DNA of 64,000 nt from Paragordius varius (lineage: Eukaryota; Nematomorpha), in contig OZ176055.1 in NCBI GenBank assembly GCA_964247055.1, positions 5,084,001-5,148,000 on the forward strand, read 5' to 3'. This document shows positions 1 through 12,005 of the stretch, piece after piece (the stretch's first letter is position 1; each line of letters opens with the position of its first letter). Both the position numbers and the translations under genes were made by a program. The notes beneath the pieces are model-generated. The model searched no databases. It was not told where the DNA came from and saw only the letters and a list, made by a program, of their open reading frames with translations.

Positions 1-480
1 TGTGGACACTGTGTTGTATGCCAATTACTTAATATTATGCGCCACCTCAGCAAATGAATTAAAAAATTAAATTTAGGTAATCATACCCAAGTACATTCGG
101 TCTGAAAGTGAATACATCGAAAACTAAGCTAATGTGCGATGACAAGAACACGATAAAATGGCCTTACTATGTGTGCTCGTTGAATGTAACGTTAAATTCA
201 GTAAAATGTGACAATTTAAAATGCATGCAATATCCCACTTTTAAAAGTTTATATGATAGCTAAAACTTTATATGCTCGCTGTGCAATGCAACAAACACAA
301 TAACCATAGCATCCCCTCATCGCGAGTCTTCCACTTCTTTCAATTTATACACAAATTTATATACCTTGATGATACTTTAGATGCTTGTGGTGGCATTGAA
401 CGGTTTTATCGCAAATCAAAGCCTGCTGGGTAAAGTGTCTTAGTTAGCGCCCGTTAAGAATAAATATCTTTTACTTAGTT
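1..480. other. AT-rich stretch, no gene seen
   Basis: Both strands are broken up by stops and I see no recognisable domain or repeat end. It may be the degraded upstream part of the LINE remnant that follows. Confidence 0.4.
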
Positions 481-484
481 CAAA

Positions 485-760
485 AGCTAAATTATGGCCA
501 CTATGCGTCCTTTCATACTATATGGTACGGACACGTGGCCAATAACAAAATCAAATCTTCAATCACTGCCAAAGGGGGAGCAAATCCTAAATGCCACCCT
601 TTTCACACATAACTCTAATATCTACGATTCCCAATCCAAATTCTATCCCTATCAAACCTTAAATATTAGACGTCTACGCTGGGCTGCTCACATCCGAACC
701 CAAGACTCAAACTGGATAAAGATGATATAATCAAATTTTTAACCTCTTTGCCAATTATGT
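485..760 (+). pseudogene. LINE (RTE-like) C-terminal remnant
   Basis: The plus-strand frame reads LYGTDTWPITKSNLQSL and later RLRWAAHIRTQD. This is the pattern of the conserved C-terminal region after the reverse transcriptase of RTE-like LINEs (YGSECWTLTK..., then RLRWxGHV). Only about 80 codons stay open and the segment has no intact flanks, so it is a short relic. The clade assignment is by pattern only. Confidence 0.55.
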
Positions 761-882
761 AAAAAGATATAAAATTCTCCATATTAAAATCGAACAAGCT
801 GAATACAGAAATATAAAAAACTCTAACAATCTTACTTTATGAAGAAAATGGCATATAAGTGATTTAAATGTTATCCAAAGTA

Positions 883-1205
883 TTATATTACACTCATAAT
901 TAGGGGGATAAATAAATAACCTGATATATGTATTCTGATATAAAAATACATCAGGATTTCACAGTGCTTTTGGTTTTGGCCCTTTACAAGTAATTTAAGA
1001 AAGTTAATAATTTTGTGGTAAATACTCATATCGGAAAATGGCAAAATTTGCGCACATTTTTTAAATAAAAATTTTTTGGTAAAAGCTAGAGGCTTCATTT
1101 GTAAAAACAAAATATATCTTAAACTCCATATAGCAAAACGATATTTTTTAAAAATTTTATTTTTTATAAGTGGGCTCCGGAGTCCTAAATTTTTTTCGAT
1201 GTTTT
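883..1205 (+). repeat. Foldback repeat family, left-arm fragment
   Basis: Contains the shared left-arm signature of a family seen many times here: cagtgcttttggttttggcc, then a short AT stretch, gcgcacatttt, and aaaagctagaggcttcat. Related arms lie near 21.1, 25.9, 50.3, 58.1, 59.5 and 61.5 kb. The 75-codon minus-strand frame across it is not a gene. Confidence 0.6.
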
Positions 1206-1212
1206 ACAGTAT

Positions 1213-1395
1213 GATTATGTATACACTGCTAGAAAGTTATTTATTGTTGCCAAATAGCATATACAAGGGCAGTATTATTGGCTTATAGTTATTTTTTTAA
1301 CTTTTTACTATTATTAGCCAATAATTATTCTCTTCCCTGCATATGCTATTTGGCAATAATTAATAACTTTCTAGCAATATATACTTACTCATACT
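1213..1395. mobile_element. Foldback MITE (near-palindrome)
   Basis: The left half runs ctagaaagttatttattg, gccaaatagcatat, tattattggct. The right half repeats these as reverse complements (agccaataat, atatgctatttggc, aataactttctag). The arms cover almost the whole ~180-bp element, which would form one long hairpin. It has no coding capacity. Confidence 0.7.
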
Positions 1396-1429
1396 GTAAA
1401 TTAGGCTAGTTTTCTTGTATACTCAGCTG

Positions 1430-2565
1430 TTGCGGCAGCTCATCTACTATCTTTTATGTTAATATATTGATAAAGGTCCCTACTCTTTATGAGTAGGTCT
1501 GGAAGAAAAAAGGCATTCCCCAATAATTCCTTTGTTAATTGCCAAATTTAAATGCAGTGTGCAAATTTCCAAATAAATTATGGACCAAATCTATATTTAA
1601 TTCGGCTACATACCAAAACAAAGCTTGCTTGGAATATTAATTCTTACTGGAAAAACTTTGGAAATAGCGACGATATTAGATGATAGAAATATATGGTATG
1701 TGTGATACAAGAATGTCGTGTAAATTCTGGCTCAAAAATGTCTTGAATCAAATAATAACTCATCTGGTACAGGTTTCTTCATTCATAATAACTGCTGCGA
1801 GTTTGTTATATCCCAAGAAGAAATTAATGACCGAATTTATAAAATCCGTTGTAATGTGGAAGGTAAAATTATAAACATATATTCTGCATACGCCCCTCAA
1901 CAAAACTACATGACTGAGGAAAGAATCTCGTTTTGGGGCCATCTTCATTAATCACTCATTCCTATCCCAATTCAGGAACAGCTAATTATCGTTGGCCCTC
2001 AATAGTCACCTTGGAAAATCTACTGACCAATGCCATGGAGGTTTGGAATAAATTCCCTCAACCAAAGTAGTGAAATGCTGTTAAATTTTGTTAATTTTAA
2101 TTATTTAGTTATTCTTAACATCTTCTTCAAAAAGTCGTTCGATTCGCAATACTCCAAATATTGTTGGAATGGATGTTTAACAATGATTGACTTGTGCCTA
2201 TGCAGAAGGATCGATAAACGGTTATTTACCAATGTCAATATACAGCCCTAGCATAAGTTAGTAGTTCTAGAAACTAACCACAAATTGTTTAAAGGCTAAT
2301 AATAATGTATTATTATAATATGGCAAAACGAATACTCATCTGGAAGCTTTACAAGGATCATGAGATTAGAGGGCTTCATACTTTAACGTCTTCTGCTTAA
2401 CCCCCACGAGTAATATAAGCTAACGAAACATGGAATCGGCTAAAAGAAGGGTGAATAAGCCCACTAAAATCATTAGTTGGGCGATATCAAAAACGTATGA
2501 TTAAAAACTAATAAGAATTGGTGGTTTTTAAAAGATGTTAAAGCGGCCGCCTCATTATATTTAAT
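1430..2565 (+). pseudogene. RTE-like LINE endonuclease remnant
   Basis: The plus-strand translation gives KIINIYSAYAPQ, EERISFWGHL, QEQLIIVG, DSQYSKYCWNGCLTMIDL and then TNKNWWFLKDVKAA. These follow the order of an apurinic-like endonuclease (APE) domain and its linker in RTE LINEs: YAPQ, FW, GxxN, then a WWW-type linker. Several stops and frame changes break it. The reverse-transcriptase part of a similar element resumes at about 3.62 kb, so one element may have been split. A sister copy lies at 38.5-39.2 kb. Confidence 0.65.
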
Positions 2566-3015
2566 GCCTAGAATTTTGTTATTCATGCAAATATATTTTT
2601 TGTACAAATTTTAGTGTTGATTATAGTCTATATATCCATTTACTCGTATATCTTTGTAGGTACTTCCACAAAAAATTGTATAAATACATATTAAAAGTAT
2701 TCTCAATATTTTCATTTTCTTTTTAACTACAAATTTTTAATTATATTCAATAAAATGAATATTTATTTATTGTATATATTAAAATAATAATTGTAGCAAT
2801 GAATTTTCAGAAAAAATCAGAAATATTGTTTCGCGAGTTGCTCGCTTAAAATCGGTAATGCAATTAAACGGAAATCTTTCAATAGTTTCATCTATTATGT
2901 GTAGGTTCATAGTCATTCAGCGTACATTTTATAAAATAATATACCCATCCGATGGTAACTCTCTACAAGCCTTGGCCTAATATTTAAAAATATATTATAC
3001 CCCAGTGTTGAATTT
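2566..3015. other. AT-rich stretch, no gene seen
   Basis: Nothing recognisable on either strand. It sits between the two LINE halves, so it may be inserted sequence of unknown kind. Confidence 0.35.
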
Positions 3016-3017
3016 TT

Positions 3018-3533
3018 TTAAAGCTTCAAAAGCTTTTTCTTCTTTGCAGATAATAGGTTTATAAAGTAGTTTTGTAAAAAAGTTTTGATTAAAGGCCCAT
3101 TAGCTATCTTAGCCTCAGTTTTGGCTTTACTGAGTTTATAATGATTTTGAAAGTACATGAATGAGGCTGAATCTTTCTCAAGATTTTTTATGATAAGCAG
3201 CATTTTTAGGCATTTTTTATTTTTTAATATAAAGATAAACGGCATTTTCAGAAAAAGTTTTATTTAATGGATCACCAATAAATTTTCTGTAGAGTCTTCG
3301 TTAGGAAAAATCGGGAGCTTATGCTCTGTCATTATCAATTTTGGTAAAATATTTTGCAAAATGTTTTCCAGCATTAACATCGATATTCCGCAAGTTATTT
3401 TTCTTAAATATATATTTACCACAACAGATGCAAAATTTATTTGGATCATTTTCGCATTTTCGTACTAAAATTATATGAAAATACCTGGATCTGGAATGGT
3501 ACTTGTATCGACTTGGTTTAAATATTTAAACAT
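3018..3533 (-). pseudogene. Broken gene with DPNKFCICCG zinc motif
   Basis: On the minus strand an ATG at 3533 opens a short exon (MFKYLNQVDTSTIPDP). A 20-nt GT..AG gap at 3465-3484 joins it in frame to RKCENDPNKFCICCGKYIF and FAKYFTKIDN, then a stop at 3319-3321. The pattern DPxxFCyxCGxxx ... YFgxxxxDqD is that of an uncharacterised cysteine-rich family common in arthropods and Hydra, whose next segment is normally wAPHxxCxxC. Here the frame beyond the stop still reads APDFS and RRLYRKFIG with stops at positions expected to hold W and C. I therefore call it a decayed copy. Two open frames downstream (3018-3245 and 3264-3449) are shadows or debris. The function of the family is unknown to me. 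Confidence 0.5.
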
Positions 3534-3614
3534 ATGTATACGAGGAATGATTGTTTTTTAAATATAAAATTAAAAATTAAATTTTGGAAAAATCCTATTG
3601 GTGGCCTTAAATTT

Positions 3615-4412
3615 TATTTTGTTTTGGTCTTTTTATGCCATCCAGGTATCCAGAAAACCTTGTTGAGCAGTGTAATCTTTTTAATTCTATAATAGCATCG
3701 AACATGATACCATATGATTGGACTGAAAGTTATATTATTCCCATCTATAAAGGTGATAAGGCTATTCCTCAGTCCTACGAGAATAATTATACTATGAAAA
3801 TTTATGAATGTGTATTAATGAACCGTCTTAAAGAGGTGGCCCAGGTGATGGATATGCAATTTGGATTCACCCAAAATAAAGGCACTACCGATGCAATTAT
3901 TTTACGCCAATTGCTTGCACATTTACGAAAAAACCCTCAATACTATCTCTTGATAGATCTTCAAAAGGCTTACAATTCTATCCAAAAAACTTAATACCTT
4001 GGGCCCTTCGCCGAAAAGGTGTTGAAGAGTGGTTAGTAGATGCAATAATAGTTCTATATAAAGTAATCTAAGGTTAAAAAGGCCTTTGGGTTCACCTCAA
4101 AGTTCTTCATCTCTACCGGCCTCTATCAAGGCTCAGCCCTTTATTGTTCAACATTATCATAGACGAAATTTTGAGGGAAGTAAAATGTGGCCTACCTTGG
4201 CAAATTATGTATGCCGATGATATTGTACTCATAGAAGAATCAGAAGAAAAACTTTATCTTCGTAAACTTGAAAAAATGGGATCCTATGGACTAATCGTAA
4301 ATTTAGATAAAACAAAATCCAACATTAAATCATGTTACATTACAAAGTGGACACCGCACCTAAAGCGGGCTGACCCCATACATATTGGCAAACTATTCAA
4401 GAGGATCTAACA
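3615..4412 (+). pseudogene. RTE-like LINE reverse transcriptase remnant
   Basis: The first open stretch (3635-3994) reads IPYDWTESYIIPIYKGDK, then QFGFTQNKGTTDAI and LLIDLQKAYNSI, matching RT blocks 2-4 with the first catalytic Asp in LIDLQKAY. The second (4144-4410) has MYADDIVLIEES, the YADD active site, and NLDKTKS. A stop and a frame change separate the two, and the C-terminal part is absent. This is a dead fragment, possibly the 3' half of the element whose endonuclease lies at 1.4-2.6 kb. Confidence 0.75.
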
Positions 4413-4489
4413 CAAATTAGATTTAAACTTGGCTTATAATAGAACTTTATCGAGAAAACAAATACAAAAAGACGTTCATTTTGGGACAA

Positions 4490-4872
4490 CCTCTTCAATG
4501 AACAAAAAAATGCCTAAATTTCGCGATAAAAATTTTAAATATATGCTAAATTTTGATATAAACTAAAATATTTAAATGCTTATTTCAAAAATTTGATTTT
4601 TAGCGAAATATTGTTGAAGCCTACTTTATACTATTTTGAGTCATGATGAAAACGGTTTAGAAATTTTTTTAAGATATAAACAACACCTTTTTAATATAAT
4701 TTGATGATGCTCAACATTTCTAAATTTTAAAATATTCGTCTTCCAATTTATGTTAAATAAATATTGTGTTTTTTATAAAATTCACCAAAATCTGAAAGCA
4801 AACGAACCTTTAAAATAAAATTCTGAAGCAATAAATGTTTGGTATCATCGAATGTAGAAAAAGTGTTTTTAT
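4490..4872 (+). repeat. Foldback repeat family, inner left arm
   Basis: Shares, in order, the blocks gcgataaaaattt, tgctaaattttgatat, cataaaactttgttgaagc-like text, gaaaacggt and ttcgtcttcc with the copies at 21.4-21.8 and 63.8-64.0 kb. It is non-coding. Confidence 0.6.
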
Positions 4873-4873
4873 C

Positions 4874-5045
4874 AGGGCTTGGAACTCGAGCCTAAATTTG
4901 AAACCGGTTCTAAAACGGTTCTTAAAAATTTAACTGGTTCCGGTTCCTGTCTTTGCATTTTTTTCGGTTCTAGAACCTATATTTAAAAAAACCAGTTCTA
5001 AAACGGTTCTCGATTTTTTTCGGCTCCAGTACCGGTTTTCCGTTC
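4874..5045 (+). mobile_element. hAT-type element end with GGTTC repeats
   Basis: Begins cagggcttggaactcgagcc and then repeats ggttctaaaacggttc and ccggttc several times. A CAGGG start with subterminal short repeats is typical of hAT elements. Possible partner ends, read on the reverse strand, lie near 11.66 kb and 15.05 kb (gcaagcccag). No 8-bp target duplication could be matched. Confidence 0.4.
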
Positions 5046-6095
5046 ATATATCCAAATATCTGATAATTTCCAAAAATATATGTAAGTACCTATTATTTAA
5101 TTAATTAAATAGATAATATACAACAAACACTTGGATAAGTGTAGTTTAAGTGTTTATATATTTATTTATTTGTATATATACAAAGGTAATAAATAAAAAT
5201 TAAATCCAATATTTATCAATGAAAAAATAATGGCTTTCACACTCTCTTGTGACAATGATGCTCAAAGATTCGAGCAAATAAATAAAAGTTGTAAATATTC
5301 TATCTACACTGACGTAAAATATTTGTAATATATAGAATACTTGGGATGCAGGTATTCCCATAATCCCAAAGTTTTTGTAGGCCTGTGTACAAATACAGTT
5401 TTTTCTAAATTAAATATTGTCTGAATGGTTATTTTTTCTCATAAAATACAATACAAAATTATCGCCCACTACTATTAAATTTAAATGACGTTATTTCTTG
5501 CAGTGCATGTTTCCTCGTATGAAAGTTCCCCTTTAAAACGAGGATCCAAATACACTGAAGAGAAAAGCTTTGGATTTTTAAGATTTAGTTGCTATTATTA
5601 AGCAAACATGATGGTTTTATTGCTGAAGCGATATAACATTGGTGTTGATGGACTGGCTTGGCAAAGAGAAAGTCATGATTTTTCAGCTTTAGGTATACAA
5701 ATAAAGCCATTTCTCATCACCCGTTTCATTTCGATACAAAAATTTCTTTTCGAGACGTTGTAACAGCATTTAATTACTCATTTTGTAATTTTCGATTTGA
5801 TGTTTATTCAAGTGTGGAACCCACTTACCGAGTTTATTGGTCTCTCTGCCTACACTCTTTCACATAAATTCATATTTATTAGAAATCATTATGGAAATTC
5901 TCGACACGTGAATACTATAAGAATATTTGCAAATTTTATTAAAAACGTGACATAAAATATTTTTAAATCAGAAAAAGTTGAACTTGATAGATTATAATAA
6001 AAAAATGCAACATATATTAAAAGATACGTCCAAATATAAAGATGACACGATGCCCTTAATATATTACAAGTCAATCTCAAAATGAAAAATTTTCC
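5046..6095. other. AT-rich stretch, no supported gene
   Basis: No domain was recognised. The part from about 5.8 kb may be the decayed upstream region of the Penelope-like fragment that follows. Confidence 0.35.
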
Positions 6096-6099
6096 CAGT

Positions 6100-6340
6100 T
6101 ACAATTACAAATGATTAATATCCCAGTCCCATTAATCCTAGTATACGCATTAGACCAGGTTTAAAATTGAATTTTCTATCAAATAATAAAAATCCAAATT
6201 AAATTATTCAGGGGTGCATAAACATACGGTGTGGTCAAGTTTATGTCGGTCAAACCGCAAGGAAAGTTAAAACTTGCCTGAGTTTACCCAAATATAGCTT
6301 TAATGGTGATTTAAAAATTGTGTTTTAGAATATTGTTGGA
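6100..6340 (+). pseudogene. Penelope-like element, GIY-YIG remnant
   Basis: The plus-strand frame reads GCINIRCGQVYVGQTARKVK, the pattern of the GIY-YIG endonuclease of Penelope-like elements (YKIxCxxCxxVYIGQTxRxL). A second, better-preserved copy is at 13.9-14.05 kb. Upstream reverse-transcriptase sequence is too decayed to read. It is a relic with no intact frame. Confidence 0.55.
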
Positions 6341-7086
6341 AGGAAAATCATAGCGTTTTTTTGACAAAGTTAGTTGCATTACCATTTTTAATAATAATTA
6401 AATTCTTACACGAAATCATTAGAGAATCTCAACGGAAAGAATTTAAAGAAGACAAGAGATGAGTGGTATATGGAAAGTAATCTTTGATGATTGATTCCAT
6501 ATTTCTTTTGTTTTCAACTCAAAGTTGTCGACCCCTATTTTTTTTAATTTTCAATTAGTATTATTAACTTATTTTTATATTGTAATATATTATAAATTGT
6601 TTATTTAACGTAATTTCAATCCCTCTCAATGCACAATTTTAATTTAATGGATTAAAACAACAAAAATATTTTAAAATTATGTAAAAACACAACAGTTATT
6701 CACACATCCATTTTTATTCTTTTTACCGCTGACGACAGACATCATTCATAGTGTCCGAAACTACTTGAACTTTTTATTTATTATTTTATATGACATCAAA
6801 TAAATTTTTATATATTTTTAAACCATGTTTTACATGTCTTAATCGAAAAGCATGTTAATGTAAGTTTCTACTTCTACAATAACTTTCAACAGCCTTCTTC
6901 TGATCAATGCGTGTAGCCAACGTTTTTTTAGGCACAGAAATGACATGATAAAATTAGGATACTAGTAATTGGTGACCTTAAACTGTCGGTTTTTGTAGTT
7001 TTGGGTCAGATGAACAAAATGGAGTCTGTATAAAATGAATTGTCTGCGTACTTTTCTTCTGTTAGTTAAGGAAACTCACCTGGTAA
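6341..7086. other. AT-rich stretch, no gene seen
   Basis: Nothing recognisable. It ends at the target site of the LTR element. Confidence 0.4.
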
Positions 7087-7091
7087 ACTAT

Positions 7092-7405
7092 TGTTATGTT
7101 TAATAACTTAATTGTTTTTGTTAACTTAACTCAATATATTATTTAACTTAATTGACCTTATATATGCTTAAGTTAATTGTGAAAATATAATTTTATCCGT
7201 CTCTCTTACCTTAGTGCATAATACACTTTTGTCCTTGTTGCGTTAAATATGTATTTTACCTTGGTTTGAATGCTTTCACCTAAATACTGTAATATTTCAC
7301 CCTACGCCAAAATGCAACCTTGCTCTAAAACTATAGATAATGCAATATATTTTGTACATATATATATTTTTTTTATACTACAATAAATTCCTTTTGCTAT
7401 TATCA
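7092..7405 (+). repeat. 5' LTR of the Ty3/gypsy element
   Basis: Direct repeat of 11230-11534. Shared blocks include taacttaattg, ttaccttagtgcataataca, gctttcacctaaatactg and caataaattccttttgct. The sequence just inside (ttggcgcgg) is where a primer-binding site would be expected. Confidence 0.9.
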
Positions 7406-7719
7406 TTGGCGCGGTTATCATTATTATGGTAAAAATAAGTATTAAAAGTTTTGAAATCAATAATTTTACGGAATATAATCAATATTTACGGAGAAATATA
7501 TTAATTCAAGGTATACAGGATAATAATGATAATATTAAAGTCTTGCCCAATCGGGTATTGATAATATTTTTAAAATGAAACAATTCTTTCCTCCCCTTAA
7601 CATTAAAAACATTTCTTGGGAGGACATTCGTGAAGCTGGGGTGAAAATATTACAACCAACAAAAAATATTAGCCCGATATGATTTCTTTCTATCGGAACG
7701 ATTATCGGGTGAAGGATTC

Positions 7720-8598
7720 TTGGAATTTTTGATAAGACTCAAGAATTTAGCTGCCGCATGTCAGTTCAAAGGTAACATCGACGAGCTAATACGGGATGCA
7801 TTCATATGTGGTTTCAAGGAAAAACAACTAGAGGCTGAATTACTTAGCAGGTACCCGAGGGCATTAGACAATGATACACCAGTGGGGTTAAATAAAGTTC
7901 TAAATTTGGCTCTCGCACACGAAAATTCTCTCCTGCAAGCGAATTCAGTGAGAGCGATATATATTAATGATAATATGGAAAGTAATAATGAAAGCTATAA
8001 TGATGGTAATATTAAAATGACAGATAATAATGAAATATATCTGGTTAGACGCAAATCTAGCGTAAAACCGTGTTTCAAATGCAGTCGCATCCACAAATAC
8101 GGATGCTGTTCAGCTTTTGGGAAGAAATGCTTCAAATGTCACGGTAGAAACCATTTTGGCAGCCAATGCCAAAACAATGCCAGCAAAAACAGGTATATGA
8201 ATAATATAGAAAAAAAACCTAAAATAAATGTAAAAATAAACTCGATACACGTCAAAATGTTATTCGACACGGGGGCCGACCTATCGTTAATAAATTTTAG
8301 CACGTGGTCTAAGATAGGGAAGCCTAAAATAAAACCCATTAATTTTAAGATAAACACATATGATAATGATCCTTTACAAATAATAGGAGAGACAACTGTA
8401 ACTCTTGAATTAAATAAAATAACAAAGTGCTTTACAAAAAGACATCTTCCTTTAATATTTGGCATGGATTGGATCCAGCTATTCAATATCCCATTGTCTA
8501 ATAAATTATATATTAATGAATTATATCACACAACCGATATTTACAATAAATTTAAGTCTTTGAAAACAAATTGGGCTGTTGGAAAGGGGAACCCATAA
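7720..8598 (+). pseudogene. Gag end and protease region of the LTR element
   Basis: A 292-codon stretch holding two CCHC-like zinc knuckles (CFKCSRIHKYGCC and CFKCHGRNHFGSQC) followed by a retropepsin segment with the DTG active site in LFDTGADLSLI. This arrangement is usual for Ty3/gypsy elements. It is part of a fossil element. Confidence 0.8.
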
Positions 8599-8639
8599 AG
8601 ATATTTTTAGAAAACAATAGTAGGGGCCGGGTATTTCCG

Positions 8640-11215
8640 GCTCGAAGGGTTCCCTTGGCCTTCAAAAGAAATTAAGTGAAGAGATTAAAAGGCTAATATC
8701 CTTAAAAATTATTAAACCGGTAGACCCTAAGCAGTCTATTAATCCAGTCCCACAGTAATTGTATTAAAGTCGAATAATGAGTTAAGAATGTGCGCAGATT
8801 CTAAAGTGCCAATATCAAATACATCCAAACACATCAATATATAATACCCACATTGGATGATTTGATTTCCAAAATTTCACATGGTAAAACGCTTTCAACA
8901 TTAGATTTAAAAGATGCTTATCTTCAAATTCCAGTGCACCCGGAATCTCAAAATCTTCTTAGGCTCCCTTTTGGTCTGTGGTGCGCACCTAACATTTTCC
9001 ATTAGATCATGGATGAGCTATTAGGGGATTGTAAGGGAACAGCGGTCTACTTAGATTAAGTAATTGTTAGGGAAAACGGATGAGGAGCATAAAAACAAGT
9101 ATTTAAAAGATTAGAACAAAGAGGATAAATTAAAAAAAGATAAAATAAAGCTTTTTTAACAGGTAGTAGAATATTTGGGGTTTACTATATCAGAAAAAAA
9201 GTATAAAACCAGCGAGCAGTAAGATTAACGCCATTCGCGAGCGCCCAGTCCTTAAAGATAAAACAAGTCTCCGATCGTTTTTAGGTTTTTTTTATATTTC
9301 ATTCACGATTTATACCTTCTCTGAATACAATCGTCAACGAACTTTATCAGCTAGCTAGTTCCAAAAAGAAATGGTGTTGGAGAGATGTACATCAAAATAT
9401 TTTTGAAGGCTAGGTTGTTAATAGGGAATAACACCCGTCTCTTTCCTTTTGACCCAAGTCTTCCCCTAATATTAGAAACAGATGCATCTGGGGAGGGGTT
9501 CGGGGCCATCCTGTCGCACAGGACGTCGGAAGGTAAACAATTCATTGCGTATTAAAAAAATGTTCCCCAGCTGAAAAAAAATTTTCGGTTATAAAAAAAG
9601 AGGCAAAAGCTACTATGGAAATTTATAACATTCTTATATGGTAGAAAATTCGATTGAACAGACCATAAACCTCTTATCAAATTATTCGGGCAACGTCGAT
9701 TAGGCGAGCTTAACAATAGTAAATTAATAAGATGGATTTCAAAAACATCCATTTTGGACTTTAACATAATGTACTACCCGGGAACCGAAAATCTAGCAGA
9801 CTCACTATCAAGACTACCAACTGAGATAACTGAAGAGTGTGACAATGACGAGGATATAGCGCAGGAGGTCTGGTTGCTATGGTGTCAGGAGTTAAACTTA
9901 AGCAAGGACAGGGTGCTTAAGGAAACTATGAGCGATGAGGTGTGTAAACAGATTAAAGCAGCACAAAAGACCAATGATTAGTCTCATCCCGGGGTACAGT
10001 CCTATGAACAACTGAGAAAAGATATCGAAGAGTCATACGGCCTTCTATATCTAGGTGATATTCTTATTGTTCCTCAAAGCATGAGGGTCGATATTCTTAC
10101 TTATCTTCATAAAGGTCACCCTGGTATCCAGTCCATGAAAACGTTAGGTAAGACTGGTGTGTTTTGGCCGAAATTGAACCAGGATATCAAAAAATGGGTG
10201 CAAAGATGTTCAAATTGTCAAATGTCTCGGTTCAACCTTGCAGTAAGCTCGACTTATAAATAGAATCCTAACACCACCGTTTGGGAGCGATTGCATCTCT
10301 ATCGATATAGCGGGGCCCGTAGATAACCTCTACTGATAGATCACTGTACCCGTCGGGTTTAAACTTGATCAGTATTTTGCAAGTTTTAGAAAAGTTGGTT
10401 TACACGATATAGAACCCCAGAGATGATTGTAACTGATAATGCGTCGTATTTTAAGTCTGGTGATTTCGAAAGAATATTAAGTTCCTCTAATATCAAGCAT
10501 GTAACATCTGCGCTATACCACACTCGGACAAATGGTTAGTGGAAAGGGTTATTCAAACCTTGAAAACGCACTATTGTATGTGTAATTCTCAAGTAGCAGA
10601 TCCAAAACGTCGGTTAAACCAGGTATTGTGGGTTTTCAGGTCAGCACATCACAATGATATAAATGAGACACCTGCACGACTATTTAAACGAAATTTACCG
10701 ACACCGCTGTCCTGGATGAAATGAAAACCAAGGGAATATAATGATGGTACCTCAGATAGCATACGTGAGTTCGTTCCAGGTGAGAAAGTATTTATAAAGA
10801 ATGAGTTAGAAGCCGGTTGGCGAGAAGAAAAAGTAGTAGAGCGGACTGGATTATTGTCATACAATATCGAAGATAGTGTGTAGGGTTTTACGAAAACATA
10901 CTGATCAATTATTAAGGGCGAAAAGAAGGTCCAGATGTAATTAGGCTAGGCGACCAGAAAGAAATGGAATCGGAACAACAGAATAACAATAATGATAATA
11001 TAATAGTCACCCCCTCTCACAATCCTTTCATTGATAACAATATCAATAATGATTACACCAATCCTTTCCCGGATATTTGTCAAAAATTCCACAATAATCA
11101 ACAAACTCCCAACGGCGATAAGATTGCAGAACCCCTAAGCCTGGAAGTACCAGTCGAGAGACGCTATCCTACCAGAAGCCGAAAAGCCCCTGACAGATAC
11201 ACAAATCACTTTTAA
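8640..11215 (+). pseudogene. Pol region of the LTR element (RT, RNase H, integrase)
   Basis: Remnants lie in the order expected: reverse transcriptase at about 8.65-9.3 kb (TLDLKDAYLQIP), RNase H at about 9.4-9.8 kb (YYPGTENLADSLSRLP near its end), integrase at about 10.0-10.9 kb (zinc-binding HxxxH..CxxC region at 10.08-10.25 kb), and a hydrophilic tail ending RRYPTRSRKAPDRY at 11.2 kb. The region is broken and shows no intact product. Confidence 0.8.
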
Positions 11216-11229
11216 ATTTAGATAGGATA

Positions 11230-11534
11230 TGTTATATATAATAACTTAATTGTTTTGTTAACTTAACTCAATTGACTTTTTCTATATGAGTTAACTTAAT
11301 TGACCTTATATATGCTTTAGATTGTGAATAAAAATATAATGTTATCCGACTCCCTTACCTTAGTGCATAATACACCTTTGTCCTTGTTACGTTAAATATG
11401 TATATTATCTTGGTTGTGAATGCTTTCACCTAAATACTGTAATATTTAACCTTAGCAATAATGCAACCTTTCTAAAACTATATATACACATATATATTTT
11501 TTTATAGTACAATAAATTCCTTTTGCTATTATCA
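11230..11534 (+). repeat. 3' LTR of the Ty3/gypsy element
   Basis: Partner of 7092-7405. It ends TATTATCA directly before the second ACTAT. Confidence 0.9.
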
Positions 11535-11539
11535 ACTAT

Positions 11540-12005
11540 GAAATAGTTATATGCTGCTCTTATGAAAAAACAAACCTTTAATTTTAATAAATTAGAAAAA
11601 AACAAAAAATTAAGGTTACCTTGTAATTTTTATAACCGGTTCGGTTAAGCCTGGGCATGCGCTAACACGAAAAAATCTCGGGAAAAAAAAGGATTCCATC
11701 TGTTTACTTTTCTAAAACTGCAAGATTATTGGTACCTTGATAAACGTAACATATTATAGATCAAGATTGATTAAAGTTATTACCGTTACCGAAATATGAA
11801 TTTATACGTTAAAATCTTATTTATGTACTTTATATTTAAAAATTTATGATAAAATATACATTATATAATATAAACTTTTACCAAAAATAACTTGGCCCGA
11901 TCACGATCTCTGTGATGTGGTTGACAATCTCTTTAGTAAGAGAATATTTTTCTGGATACACAGTTAAAGATTTAGACACAGACCGAATGATGTTTGATCT
12001 ATTTA
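11540..12005. other. AT-rich stretch, possible hAT end
   Basis: No gene. At 11.63-11.66 kb, ataaccggttcggttaagcc resembles the reverse complement of the hAT end at 4.87 kb. If the two ends pair, the LTR element would be nested in a ~2.35-kb hAT relic. No target duplication supports this. Confidence 0.3.

Larger units (their letters stand above)
7092..11534 (+). mobile_element. Ty3/gypsy LTR element, old and broken
   Basis: A 4.44-kb element bounded by two LTRs of about 310 bp that start TGTTAT and end TATTATCA. It is flanked by the 5-bp duplication ACTAT (7087-7091 and 11535-11539). Internal parts follow Ty3/gypsy order: zinc knuckle and retropepsin, reverse transcriptase, RNase H, integrase, and a charged C-terminal tail. 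It is broken in many places (of the order of ten interruptions by eye). The two LTRs differ at many positions, so the insertion is old. It lies in gene-poor DNA. Confidence 0.9.
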
